Positions 43,146-50,505 of a stretch of 64,000 nt of DNA are shown piece by piece. Location of the stretch: contig NZ_CP042828.1 of NCBI RefSeq assembly GCF_008000995.1, forward strand, positions 1,426,001-1,490,000, written 5' to 3'. The stretch is from Ruania zhangjianzhongii. GTDB taxonomy: Bacteria > Actinomycetota > Actinomycetes > Actinomycetales > Beutenbergiaceae. The notes beneath the pieces are model-generated. The model had not been told where the DNA came from and made no database searches. It saw nothing but the letters and a program-made list of their open reading frames with translations. The stretch's first letter is position 1; every line of letters starts with the position of its first letter. The translations under genes and the position numbers were made by a program.

Positions 43146-44486
43146 TCAGAGGCCGAGGATGGCGCGGGCGATGGTGAAGTAGATGATCAGGCCGGTGGCA
43201 TCACAGAACGTGGAGATGAACGGGGTGGAGAACACCGCTGGGTCCACCCGGCAGGCCTTGGCGATGATCGGCATCAGCCCGCCGACGGTCGCGGACATCG
43301 TGCACACTGCCAGCAGTGTCAACCCGATCACCGCCCCGATCGGTACCTCATAGGCGAGGCTGGCCACTGCGAATCCGAGTGCACCGAGCGTCAGTCCGAG
43401 CGCGAAACCGGTGCGCAGCTCTTTCAGCGCCACCCGGCCGGCATCCCGGGTGCTCAGCTCGTTCATCGCCAGTGCGCGGGTGACCGTGGTGGCAGCCTGG
43501 GCACCGGTGTTGCCACCGGTGCCGGTGAGCAGCGGGATGAACAGGGCGAGTGCTACCTTCTCCGCCAGGGTGGCTTCGAACAGCTCCAGCACTTGCACGG
43601 TGAGGATCGCTGAGACCGCCAGGACCAGCAACCACGCGATCCGCGCCTTGGTGATCGCCCGCACGGGGGTGAGCAGGTACGTGCGGCGCAGCGGCTCGCT
43701 GCCGCCGGCGCGCGCGTGGTCCTCATCCTCAGCGGCGCGGATGATGCGGATCGCATCGTCGATGGTGAGCAGCCCGACCAGCCGGTCCTCACGGTCGACC
43801 ACCGGTAGCGCGAGCAGCCCTCCGTCCAGGCAGCGGCGGGCCGCCCTCTCGTCGCCGTCGTAGGCAGGCGCCGAGACCGGCGTATTCATCACCGCGGCCA
43901 CCAGGTCGCTGTCCTCGGCACGCATCAGCTCGCGCAAGCTCATGATCCCCACCAAGGTGCGCGAGGAGTCCACCACCGGCACGGTGTAGATGGTCTCGTA
44001 GGTCGCCTCGTCTCGCCGCACCCGCGCCAGCACTGCCTGCACCGTCTCGTCCGGGCGAGCGATCAGATACTCCGGGCTCATCTTCCGCCCGATCGACCCC
44101 TGCGGATAGCCCAGGATCGGCGCGGTCGCCGTTCGCTGCCGCTCGCTCAGGGTCTTCAGCAGCCGCTTGGTGACCTTCGCCGGCAACTCGTCCAGCAGGG
44201 CGACCACATCGTCCGGGTCGAGCGCCTCGAACACACCGACCACCTCAGCCTCGGCGAGTTCGGTGATCAGGTCGGCCTGCGCCGCCGGCTCCAGGCGTTC
44301 GAACACGTCGATCGCGGTGTCCTTGGGCAGCAGCCGGAAGACGACAGCGGCGTCCACTGGGGAGAGTCGGTCGAGGAGCTCGGAAATCTCTGGCCGCGGG
44401 GTCGAGGCGGTGAGCGTCGCCAGCGTGGCCAGATCGGCGCGTTCGACCAGGTCGTGGATGGTCTCGAGAGTTTCGGTCATGGTCAT
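43146..44486 (-). CDS. mgtE: Magnesium transporter MgtE
   Basis: 446 residues with the MgtE layout: N-domain (residues 1-130, repeats such as LLDRLSPVDAAVVFRLLPKDTAIDVFERLEPAAQADLI), paired CBS domains (about 135-265, VPVVDSSRTLVGIMSLRELM and LPVVDREDRLVGLLTIDDAI) and five C-terminal membrane helices with LLTGTGGNTGAQAATTVTRALA, the Mg2+ pore region. It is a dimeric Mg2+ channel gated by cytosolic Mg2+. A good GGAGGTG precedes the start. The 5' region contains a possible 22-codon leader peptide (44614-44682) and a compound hairpin (44551-44586), so it may be controlled by attenuation. Confidence 0.95.
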   Translation of the reverse strand: MTMTETLETIHDLVERADLATLATLTASTPRPEISELLDRLSPVDAAVVFRLLPKDTAIDVFERLEPAAQADLITELAEAEVVGVFEALDPDDVVALLDELPAKVTKRLLKTLSERQRTATAPILGYPQGSIGRKMSPEYLIARPDETVQAVLARVRRDEATYETIYTVPVVDSSRTLVGIMSLRELMRAEDSDLVAAVMNTPVSAPAYDGDERAARRCLDGGLLALPVVDREDRLVGLLTIDDAIRIIRAAEDEDHARAGGSEPLRRTYLLTPVRAITKARIAWLLVLAVSAILTVQVLELFEATLAEKVALALFIPLLTGTGGNTGAQAATTVTRALAMNELSTRDAGRVALKELRTGFALGLTLGALGFAVASLAYEVPIGAVIGLTLLAVCTMSATVGGLMPIIAKACRVDPAVFSTPFISTFCDATGLIIYFTIARAILGL

Positions 44487-44550
44487 GGCGGCACCTCCGC
44501 ACAGGTGACGGCGCGGACGCGCTGTGCGCGGCCGGACCGGGGGAGTGGGG

Positions 44551-44586
44551 CCGTAGCAGGCACTGTGGAGTGCCCCGGGGCTACGG
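44551..44586 (-). promoter_or_regulatory. Compound hairpin in the mgtE leader
   Basis: Outer stem CCGTAGC/GCTACGG (44551-44557 with 44580-44586) and inner stem GGCACT/AGTGCC (44559-44564 with 44569-44574). On the mgtE transcript it lies 28 nt after the leader-peptide stop and about 65 nt before the mgtE start, a fitting position for an attenuator. Confidence 0.6.
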
Positions 44587-44613
44587 CGGGAATGCGCCTG
44601 GGTTTCGCCTGGC

Positions 44614-44682
44614 TCAGGAGTGCGCGGCGCGGCACGCGGACCTGATGGCGCGGCAATGTCGGCTACTACTGCCGGTGTCCAT
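44614..44682 (-). CDS. Putative mgtE leader peptide (22 residues)
   Basis: ATG 44682 has GGAG with 6-nt spacing (44692-44689), ideal for initiation. The frame reads MDTGSSSRHCRAIRSAC followed by RAAHS and stops at 44614. It has four Arg, two Cys and two His codons and no known domain. It lies between the mgtE promoter region and the hairpin at 44551-44586. The arrangement resembles ribosome-mediated attenuation, in which translation of the small frame controls the hairpin. There is no direct evidence of expression; an in-frame ATG at 44688 also exists but lacks spacing from GGAG. Confidence 0.5.
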   Translation of the reverse strand: MDTGSSSRHCRAIRSACRAAHS

Positions 44683-44770
44683 GGCCATCTCCGTTCGCGC
44701 GTGAGCCGATCCTGACGGTAGCCAGATTACCTGGTCCCAGGTCCGGGCCGGACACCGACGGATCGGTAGG

Positions 44771-45646
44771 GTGGGTGATCCTGTGACTGCCACCGCGCTG
44801 ACTCTGGTGCTCTGTGCCGCACTGTTCCACGCGCTGTGGAACAGCGCAGCCAAGGGCGCCAGTGGCGACAGCTACGTGTTCGTGTGGGTGAACTCGGTGG
44901 GCTCGGCGGTACTCTGCCTCCCGCTCGCGCTGGTGCAGCTGGCCCAGGCGGGCTGGCCGTGGAGCTGGGAGCTGCTGGTCGCCGCCGTGGGGTCAGCGCT
45001 CTTGCATATCGTGTACAGCCTGGTGCTCCAGACGGGCTACCAGCGCGCCGAGCTCGGTGTGGTCTACCCGGTGGCGCGTGGAGTCGGACCGCTGCTCACC
45101 ATGCTGGTCGCGTTGCTGGTACTGGGGGAGCGGCCTGGCGTGGCCGCGGTGCTCGGCGGCGTCGTGGTGCTCGCCGGCATCCTGGTCGTGACCACCGGGA
45201 ATAGTGTGGCCCGCCGGGACCGGCTGGTGCGTGGGCTGGTCTACGGCAGCGCTACCGGTGTGGCGATCGCCGGGTACACCCTCTGGGACAACCACGCCGT
45301 GGTGGCCTGGGAGCTGGCGCCGCTGACCTACTTCGCGTTCACGATCACGATCCAGTCCCTGCTCCTCACTCCCGGTGCCCTGCTCCGGCGACGCCACTGG
45401 CAGGGGACTGTTCGCGCGAACTGGCACCGCAGCGCCGTCGTGGCCGTGCTCTCTCCACTCGCCTACATCCTGGTCCTGATAGCGATGCAGACCACCCCGG
45501 TTTCCGTGGTGGCACCGGTGCGAGAGTCCTCGATCGTGATCGGCTCGTTGTTGGCCTGGTGGCTGTACCAGGAACCGAACCCGGTGCGCCGGCTCATCGG
45601 TGCGGTGGTGGTGCTCGCCGGGATCGCCCTGATCGCGGCTGGGTAG
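44771..45646 (+). CDS. EamA/DMT family transporter
   Basis: 291 residues from GTG 44771 (GTG 44783 also possible). Ten hydrophobic segments in two EamA repeats: ALFHALWNSAAKGASGDSYVFVWVNS and YQRAELGVVYPVARGVGPLLTMLVALLVLGERPGVAAVLGGVVVLAGI for the first, and APVRESSIVIGSLLAWWLYQEPNPVRRLIGAVVVLAGIALIA for the second. The family exports or exchanges metabolites; the substrate is unknown. Divergent from mgtE. Confidence 0.88.
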   Translation: MGDPVTATALTLVLCAALFHALWNSAAKGASGDSYVFVWVNSVGSAVLCLPLALVQLAQAGWPWSWELLVAAVGSALLHIVYSLVLQTGYQRAELGVVYPVARGVGPLLTMLVALLVLGERPGVAAVLGGVVVLAGILVVTTGNSVARRDRLVRGLVYGSATGVAIAGYTLWDNHAVVAWELAPLTYFAFTITIQSLLLTPGALLRRRHWQGTVRANWHRSAVVAVLSPLAYILVLIAMQTTPVSVVAPVRESSIVIGSLLAWWLYQEPNPVRRLIGAVVVLAGIALIAAG

Positions 45647-45694
45647 CGGCCCGATCGGACGTGCGCTGGGACCAGGCGGGCAGCAGCCGAGGGC

Positions 45695-46102
45695 TCAGGC
45701 CAGGGTGTAGGCACCGGCGAACTCGGCGGACGGAGCGATCGGCTGGATCACGTCCAGGAGTACCCCGTCCGGTGCGGGCACGATGAAGTGACGTTGGCCG
45801 AAGTCCTCGTCCCGCAGGCTCAGCACCGGCTGCAGACCGGCCGTGGTGGTCAGCCGATCGTGCACCTGGTCGACGTCGTCCACCTCGACATTCACCAGCA
45901 CTCCCTGGGGGAGAGCCCGATACTCCGGTGGAACGGTGGCGTGCTGGTAGTCGAGCAGCGCCAGCTCGAACGAGCCCAGGCGCAGACTGGCGTACCAGTC
46001 GATCTCGAACGTGGTCTCGAACCCGAGCGCCGTGCGGTAGAAAGCTGCCGCGGCGGTGACGTCCCGTGACATCAGGACCGGGTAGAGGCTGGTGACGGAC
46101 AT
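45695..46102 (-). CDS. VOC family (glyoxalase/bleomycin-resistance-like) protein
   Basis: 135 residues from ATG 46102, preceded by AGGAGAG; the longer open frame upstream runs into the operator and is unlikely. The vicinal oxygen chelate fold shows LYPVLMSRDVTAAAAFYRTALGFETTFEIDWYASLRLGSFELALLDY and FIVPAPDGVLLDVIQPI. Such proteins act as lyases, dioxygenases or drug-binding resistance proteins. It is divergent from a TetR regulator gene with a shared operator region (46115-46166), so the regulator probably controls it. Confidence 0.85.
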   Translation of the reverse strand: MSVTSLYPVLMSRDVTAAAAFYRTALGFETTFEIDWYASLRLGSFELALLDYQHATVPPEYRALPQGVLVNVEVDDVDQVHDRLTTTAGLQPVLSLRDEDFGQRHFIVPAPDGVLLDVIQPIAPSAEFAGAYTLA

Positions 46103-46114
46103 GGCATCTCTCCT

Positions 46115-46166
46115 TTTACGTACACTAAGAATGTAAAGAGCACGATACATACACTGTGTACGTAAA
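46115..46166. promoter_or_regulatory. TetR operator region between VOC and TetR genes
   Basis: TTTACGTACAC (46115-46125) has an exact inverse GTGTACGTAAA at 46156-46166. The right copy is also part of a 19-bp near-palindrome, TACATACAC-T-GTGTACGTA (46146-46164, one mismatch). The sites cover the divergent promoters of the VOC gene and the TetR gene. Confidence 0.75.
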
Positions 46167-46176
46167 GGAAGGGTCC

Positions 46177-46755
46177 GTGCCCCGTACCTCTGCTGCCGTC
46201 GCCGCGCAGACCTCGCGCGACATCCTCGACGCCGCCACCGAGCTGCTGGCCGGCCGTGGCATCACCGAGGTCTCCTTGGCCGATGTCGCCACCGCCGCCG
46301 GCCTCACCCGCGGGGCCGTCTATCACCACTACCGGAACAAGGCCGGACTGTTCCGCGCGGTCGTCGCCCACCTGCAGGCGGACGTCGCGACCGCCGTGGT
46401 CGCAGCTGCCGAGCGAGCCGGCGCTGACCCCGGCGACCAGCTGCGCGCCGGCTGCCACGCGTTCGTGGACGCGATCACTGCCGCCCCCGCGGCCCGGGTC
46501 CTGCTGATCGACGCGCCGGCCACGATCGGCTGGCAGGAGTGGCGGGATCTGGACGCGCAACACTCCGGGCAGCACCTTCGCGAGGCGCTCGCCAGTGCAG
46601 GTGTGCTCGCCGACCTCCTCGAAGCCAGCGCGGTCCAGCTCTCCGGGGCGATGAACGAGGCGGCGCTCTGGCTCGCCCAGGACGCCGGCGGCCCTCGTGC
46701 GCATGCCGGTGCCCACCGCGTGCTGGATCAGCTGCTGGACGCAGTACTGACCTGA
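46177..46755 (+). CDS. TetR family regulator (controls VOC gene)
   Basis: 192 residues from GTG 46177 (AAGGAAGGG upstream); an in-frame GTG at 46156 lies within the operator and is less likely. The TetR DNA-binding domain is clear: SRDILDAATELLAGRGITEVSLADVATAAGLTRGAVYHHYRNKAGLFRAVVAHLQ. The C-terminal ligand domain is typical (TetR_C-like). It is divergent from the VOC gene. Its 3' end overlaps the 3' end of the convergent TetR gene by 28 bp. Confidence 0.92.
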   Translation: MPRTSAAVAAQTSRDILDAATELLAGRGITEVSLADVATAAGLTRGAVYHHYRNKAGLFRAVVAHLQADVATAVVAAAERAGADPGDQLRAGCHAFVDAITAAPAARVLLIDAPATIGWQEWRDLDAQHSGQHLREALASAGVLADLLEASAVQLSGAMNEAALWLAQDAGGPRAHAGAHRVLDQLLDAVLT

Positions 46756-47315
46756 CCACCGTGACCTCCGCCGTCGAGATGATCGGCGGTGGACAGGAAA
46801 CCTTCGATGAGCTCATCGGCTGCGACCCGGTCTCCGCTCAGGCAGAGCTCGAACAGAGCGCCGCGCGCCAGTGCCAGCGCGGTCCGCGCGTTCCGGGCCG
46901 CCTGCTCGGGCCGGTGACCGGCGCGGAGGAAGACCTCGGTGAGCACCTCGTTCCACGCCGCGACCCAGTCGCGCAGCGTGCTCGCCCAGGCTCTGCCCTG
47001 CATCGCCGCAGCAGCGCACTCGAAGAACAGCGGACCCCAGAGCGAGGCCTCGTCGGCCAGGCGTTGCCAGAGCGCCCGGGCGGCCCCGAGTGGATCAGCC
47101 TCGCGGGTCAGCAGCGCCTCGAGATCCTGGGGGCGGCGGGCCCAGGTGCTCGCCACGACCGCCGTCAGCAGGCCGTCTCGCGAGCCGAAGTGGTAGATCA
47201 GCATCCGGTGGCTGGTGCCGACTCGCTCGGCCAGGGTGCGCAGGCTGGTGTCCCCCACCCCGTGTTCGGCAAGATGAGCGACGACCCGGCCCAAGAGCTC
47301 CTCCCGCGGACTCAT
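46728..47315 (-). CDS. TetR family regulator (with FAD monooxygenase)
   Basis: 195 residues. DNA-binding domain MSPREELLGRVVAHLAEHGVGDTSLRTLAERVGTSHRMLIYHFGSRDGLLTAVV followed by a helical ligand domain. It starts 1 nt after the stop of the FAD monooxygenase gene, so both are one transcript, and the palindrome at 48821-48838 at the start of that transcript is its likely operator, giving feedback control. Its 3' end overlaps that of the convergent TetR gene. Confidence 0.9.
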   Translation of the reverse strand: MSPREELLGRVVAHLAEHGVGDTSLRTLAERVGTSHRMLIYHFGSRDGLLTAVVASTWARRPQDLEALLTREADPLGAARALWQRLADEASLWGPLFFECAAAAMQGRAWASTLRDWVAAWNEVLTEVFLRAGHRPEQAARNARTALALARGALFELCLSGDRVAADELIEGFLSTADHLDGGGHGGQVSTASSS

Positions 47316-47316
47316 C

Positions 47317-48822
47317 TCAGCTCACCGTCACCGGGCCGAGGAGGTCTTCGGCTCTGGCCCGAGCAGCGGCCACGTCTGCTCCGGTCGAGGCGATGTACCC
47401 GTCGGGCCGGACCAGGACATAGCCGGTGCTGCGGCGGTAGGCCCTGCGCACCGCGCCACCGGGGTCGGTGCCGGCGTCCACGACGACCGTGCGGAAGTGG
47501 CCGTGGCTGCGCTCGAGGCCGCCGGCTCCGAAGGTGATCAGTGTGCAGTGGTCCACGCCGAACTGCTGGTGCAGCCTGCCGCCGGCATACGGGGCGTCCG
47601 GTGCGCGGTCGCCGACCTGCGGACCGCGTGCCAGCACCTTCCGACCGGTGCGGTAGGTGGTCGCGAGCTGAGAGTTCGCCAGGCTGCCTCGGGCAGCCGC
47701 GCTACGACTACGGCCGCCGAGACGCAGGACGAGATCCCGGAGCCTGCGCACCAACGGATGGCGCACTGCGTACATCCGCCGCCGGGCGTCGACGTCCTTG
47801 ATCGTGGCCACCGCGACCGGCCGGCGCTCCGCCTCGTACTCCGCCAGCAGGGAGGCAGGGGTTCCGCGGGTGACCGCGGCGATCCGCCAGCTGAGGTTGA
47901 CCGCGTCCTGGATGCCCAGGTTCATCCCCTGCCCACCGAACGGTGGGAACACGTGTGCGGCATCGCCGGCGAGGAAGGCGCGCCCGCGGGCGTAGCTCGC
48001 GGCCAGGCGTAGCCGGCTGTGGAAGATCGAGGTCCAGTCGATCCGCTCGATCCGGGCAGCGGTCGGCCCGCGCTCGCGGAACAGGCCGACCAGGACCTCC
48101 TCGGTGAGCTCGGGCAGAGCGCCGGTGCTGGCAGTGTCAGTCATATCGGCGAAGAATCGCCACAAGCCCTCCTCGCCCGGCAGGCGCATCAGCATCAGCG
48201 GCCCCTGCGGACCCAGCCACATCGCGCTGTCGCCGATCGACACGCCGGGATCGAGCACCGCATCGGCGAGGTAGTACGTCTCGCCGGTGTCATCGCCGGG
48301 GAAGTCGATCCCCAGCTCGGCGCGCACCTGGCTGCGGGCACCGTCGGCACCGATCAGGTAGTCGGCGGTCAGCCTCTGCCCATCGGCGAGCCGGGCGTGC
48401 ACCCCGGAGTCGTCCTGGGTGAGTGCGGTCAGCTCGGCGCCGGTCTCCACCCGCACGCCTCGCTCGGCCAGACGACGGCGGAGCAGGTCCTCGAGTCCTG
48501 CCTGGGGGAGGACATAGGTGTAGGGGAACCGGCTCGACGGCGGGATCCAGGGCATCCGGACGAGCTCCCGGTCGCCGGTCATCATCGAAGCACCGGAGAG
48601 CCGGTAGGCCACCTGTTCGACCTGATCGGCGATACCGAAGCCGTCGAGCAGCTCCATCGAACGGGCCTGCAGCCCCAGGGCGCGTGAGGTCCGGCTCGGC
48701 CCGGAGCGCCGCTCGATGATCCGGCAGGGGACGCCACCGGCGGTCAGCGTGAGTGCTGCCACCATCCCGGTCGGCCCGGCGCCGACCACGAGCACAGTGG
48801 CATCGGAGCTCTTCTTGATCAT
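47317..48822 (-). CDS. FAD-dependent aromatic/polyketide monooxygenase
   Basis: 501 residues from ATG 48822. Class A flavoprotein hydroxylase motifs: VLVVGAGPTGMVAALTLTAGG (FAD GxGxxG), IIERRSGPSRTSRALGLQARSMELLDGFG, LIGADGARSQVR (DG motif) and GRAFLAGDAAHVFPPFGGQGMNLGIQDAVNL (GD motif), with the thioredoxin-like C-terminal domain of PHBH-type hydroxylases (about 380-500). It hydroxylates an aromatic or polyketide substrate, or inactivates a drug such as rifampicin or tetracycline; context does not decide. The ATG lies inside the operator palindrome with no ribosome site, which suggests a leaderless message. The TetR gene follows. Confidence 0.9.
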   Translation of the reverse strand: MIKKSSDATVLVVGAGPTGMVAALTLTAGGVPCRIIERRSGPSRTSRALGLQARSMELLDGFGIADQVEQVAYRLSGASMMTGDRELVRMPWIPPSSRFPYTYVLPQAGLEDLLRRRLAERGVRVETGAELTALTQDDSGVHARLADGQRLTADYLIGADGARSQVRAELGIDFPGDDTGETYYLADAVLDPGVSIGDSAMWLGPQGPLMLMRLPGEEGLWRFFADMTDTASTGALPELTEEVLVGLFRERGPTAARIERIDWTSIFHSRLRLAASYARGRAFLAGDAAHVFPPFGGQGMNLGIQDAVNLSWRIAAVTRGTPASLLAEYEAERRPVAVATIKDVDARRRMYAVRHPLVRRLRDLVLRLGGRSRSAAARGSLANSQLATTYRTGRKVLARGPQVGDRAPDAPYAGGRLHQQFGVDHCTLITFGAGGLERSHGHFRTVVVDAGTDPGGAVRRAYRRSTGYVLVRPDGYIASTGADVAAARARAEDLLGPVTVS

Positions 48823-48838
48823 GTACCAAATGGTACAT
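48821..48838. promoter_or_regulatory. TetR operator overlapping the monooxygenase start
   Basis: ATGTACCA and TGGTACAT are perfect inverses around AA. The palindrome covers the ATG of the monooxygenase gene (minus strand), so repressor binding would block initiation. It is the only such palindrome seen near this operon. Confidence 0.8.
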
Positions 48839-48972
48839 ACGTGAGGGCGGGCTGTCACGAGTGAGGTACGTCATGCGGCCGAGCCGGGTGTCCGACACGG
48901 AGATCTCCTATGGCACGTCGCAGACCCGAGGGTCAGGTCTGCTCCTTCCCGCTGGTGTCCGCCAGCGTGCTG

Positions 48973-50472
48973 TCAGTCGTGCTCGGGGAAGCCGAGGTTG
49001 AGACCGCCGTGGCTGGGGTCCAGCCACCTGCTGGTCACTGTCTTCTCCTGGGTGAAGAACGCCAGTCCGTGCGCGCCGTAGGCCTTGGCGTCCCCGAACA
49101 GCGAGGCTTTCCAGCCGCCGAAGGAGTAGTAGGCCACCGGCACCGGGATCGGCACGTTCACCCCGATCAGGCCGACGGTCGCCTCGAGCTGGAAGCGCCG
49201 CACGGCACCGCCGTCGTTGGTGAAGATCGCGGTACCGTTGCCGTACCGGCTGGCGTTGATCAGCTCCAGACCTTCGTCGTATCCGGCGACGCGGATCACC
49301 GAGAGCACCGGTCCGAAGATCTCGTCGGTGTACACCGACGACGTTGTCGGCACCCGGTCCAGCAGCGTGGGGCCGAGCCAGAAGCCGTTCGGGTCGCCGT
49401 CCGGCTGCACGTCGCGTCCGTCCACCACCAGGTCGGCGCCGTCAGCCGTCGCGACGTCGAGGTAGGACCTGACTTTGTCCCGGTGCTCGGCGGTGATCAG
49501 CGGGCCCATATCGCACCCGCGACGCCCGTCTCCGGTGCGGAGCCCGGACATCCGCTCCCGGATCTTGGCGACGAGCTCATCTGCGATCGACTCCACGGCG
49601 AGCACCACCGAGATCGCCATACAGCGCTCTCCGGCCGAACCGAAGCCGGCGTTCACCGCAGAGTCCGCGACCAGGTCCAGGTCGGCGTCGGGCAGCACCA
49701 GCATATGGTTCTTCGCCCCGCCCAGGGCCTGGACCCGCTTGCCGCGGGCGGTCGCCGTCTCGTACACGTGCTGGGCGATCGGGGTGGACCCGACGAAGGA
49801 GATGGACGCCACCTCGGGGTCGGTCAGCAGCGCGTCGGCCGCCTCGGCGTCACCGTGTACCACGTTCAGCACGCCGTCCGGCAGTCCGGCCTCCTTGAGC
49901 AGCGCAGCCATCCAGTTCGCCGCGCTGGGGTCTTTCTCCGAAGGTTTGAGCACCACCGCGTTGCCGGCCGCGATGGCCAGCGGGAAGAACCACAGCGGCA
50001 CCATGGCCGGGAAGTTGAACGGGCTGATCACTGCGACCACGCCCAGCGGCTGGGTCAGGGAGTACACGTCGACGCCGGTGGAGACGTTCACGGAGTACTC
50101 GCCCTTGAGGTGGCTCGCCGCACCACAGGCGAACTCCACCACCTCGATGCCGCGGGCGATCTCACCGCCGGCGTCGGACAGCACCTTGCCGTGCTCCGCG
50201 GTGAGGATCTGGGCGAGTTCGTCCTTGCGGGCCAGCAGGAGCTCCCGGAACGCGAACAGCACCTGTTGACGTTTGGCCAGGGACACCTGGCTCCAATCAG
50301 CGAACGCGGCCTTGGCGGCCCGCACCGCGGCGGCGACGTCATCGGCGGAACCGAACCGGACCTGCTTGCTCACCACCCCCTGTGCCGGGTCGTAGACCGG
50401 GCCGGTCCGGGTACCGGTGCCAGGAGAGGGAGCGCCGTCGATCCAGTGGTCGAGTACGGTCGTGGTGGTCAT
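48973..50472 (-). CDS. mmsA: CoA-acylating methylmalonate/malonate semialdehyde dehydrogenase
   Basis: 499 residues of the aldehyde dehydrogenase fold. MmsA/IolA marks: SPFNFPAMVPLWFFPLAIAAGNAVVLKPSEKDPSA, QALGGAKNHMLVLPDADLD, and the catalytic Cys in GSAGERCMAISVVLAV (MmsA-type GERCMA). It oxidises methylmalonate or malonate semialdehyde to propionyl- or acetyl-CoA plus CO2. As the last gene of the pyrimidine operon, 33 nt after the aminotransferase gene, it would convert malonic semialdehyde from beta-alanine into acetyl-CoA. Confidence 0.95.
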   Translation of the reverse strand: MTTTTVLDHWIDGAPSPGTGTRTGPVYDPAQGVVSKQVRFGSADDVAAAVRAAKAAFADWSQVSLAKRQQVLFAFRELLLARKDELAQILTAEHGKVLSDAGGEIARGIEVVEFACGAASHLKGEYSVNVSTGVDVYSLTQPLGVVAVISPFNFPAMVPLWFFPLAIAAGNAVVLKPSEKDPSAANWMAALLKEAGLPDGVLNVVHGDAEAADALLTDPEVASISFVGSTPIAQHVYETATARGKRVQALGGAKNHMLVLPDADLDLVADSAVNAGFGSAGERCMAISVVLAVESIADELVAKIRERMSGLRTGDGRRGCDMGPLITAEHRDKVRSYLDVATADGADLVVDGRDVQPDGDPNGFWLGPTLLDRVPTTSSVYTDEIFGPVLSVIRVAGYDEGLELINASRYGNGTAIFTNDGGAVRRFQLEATVGLIGVNVPIPVPVAYYSFGGWKASLFGDAKAYGAHGLAFFTQEKTVTSRWLDPSHGGLNLGFPEHD

Positions 50473-50505
50473 GATCGGTTCCTTCCAGGACGCGGGCAGG
50501 GGCGG

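Noticed and set aside
44487-44770. M-box (ykoK) magnesium riboswitch before mgtE
   Set aside because: The conserved M-box core could not be found in the leader; a small frame and a simple hairpin are present instead. A covariance-model search would settle it.
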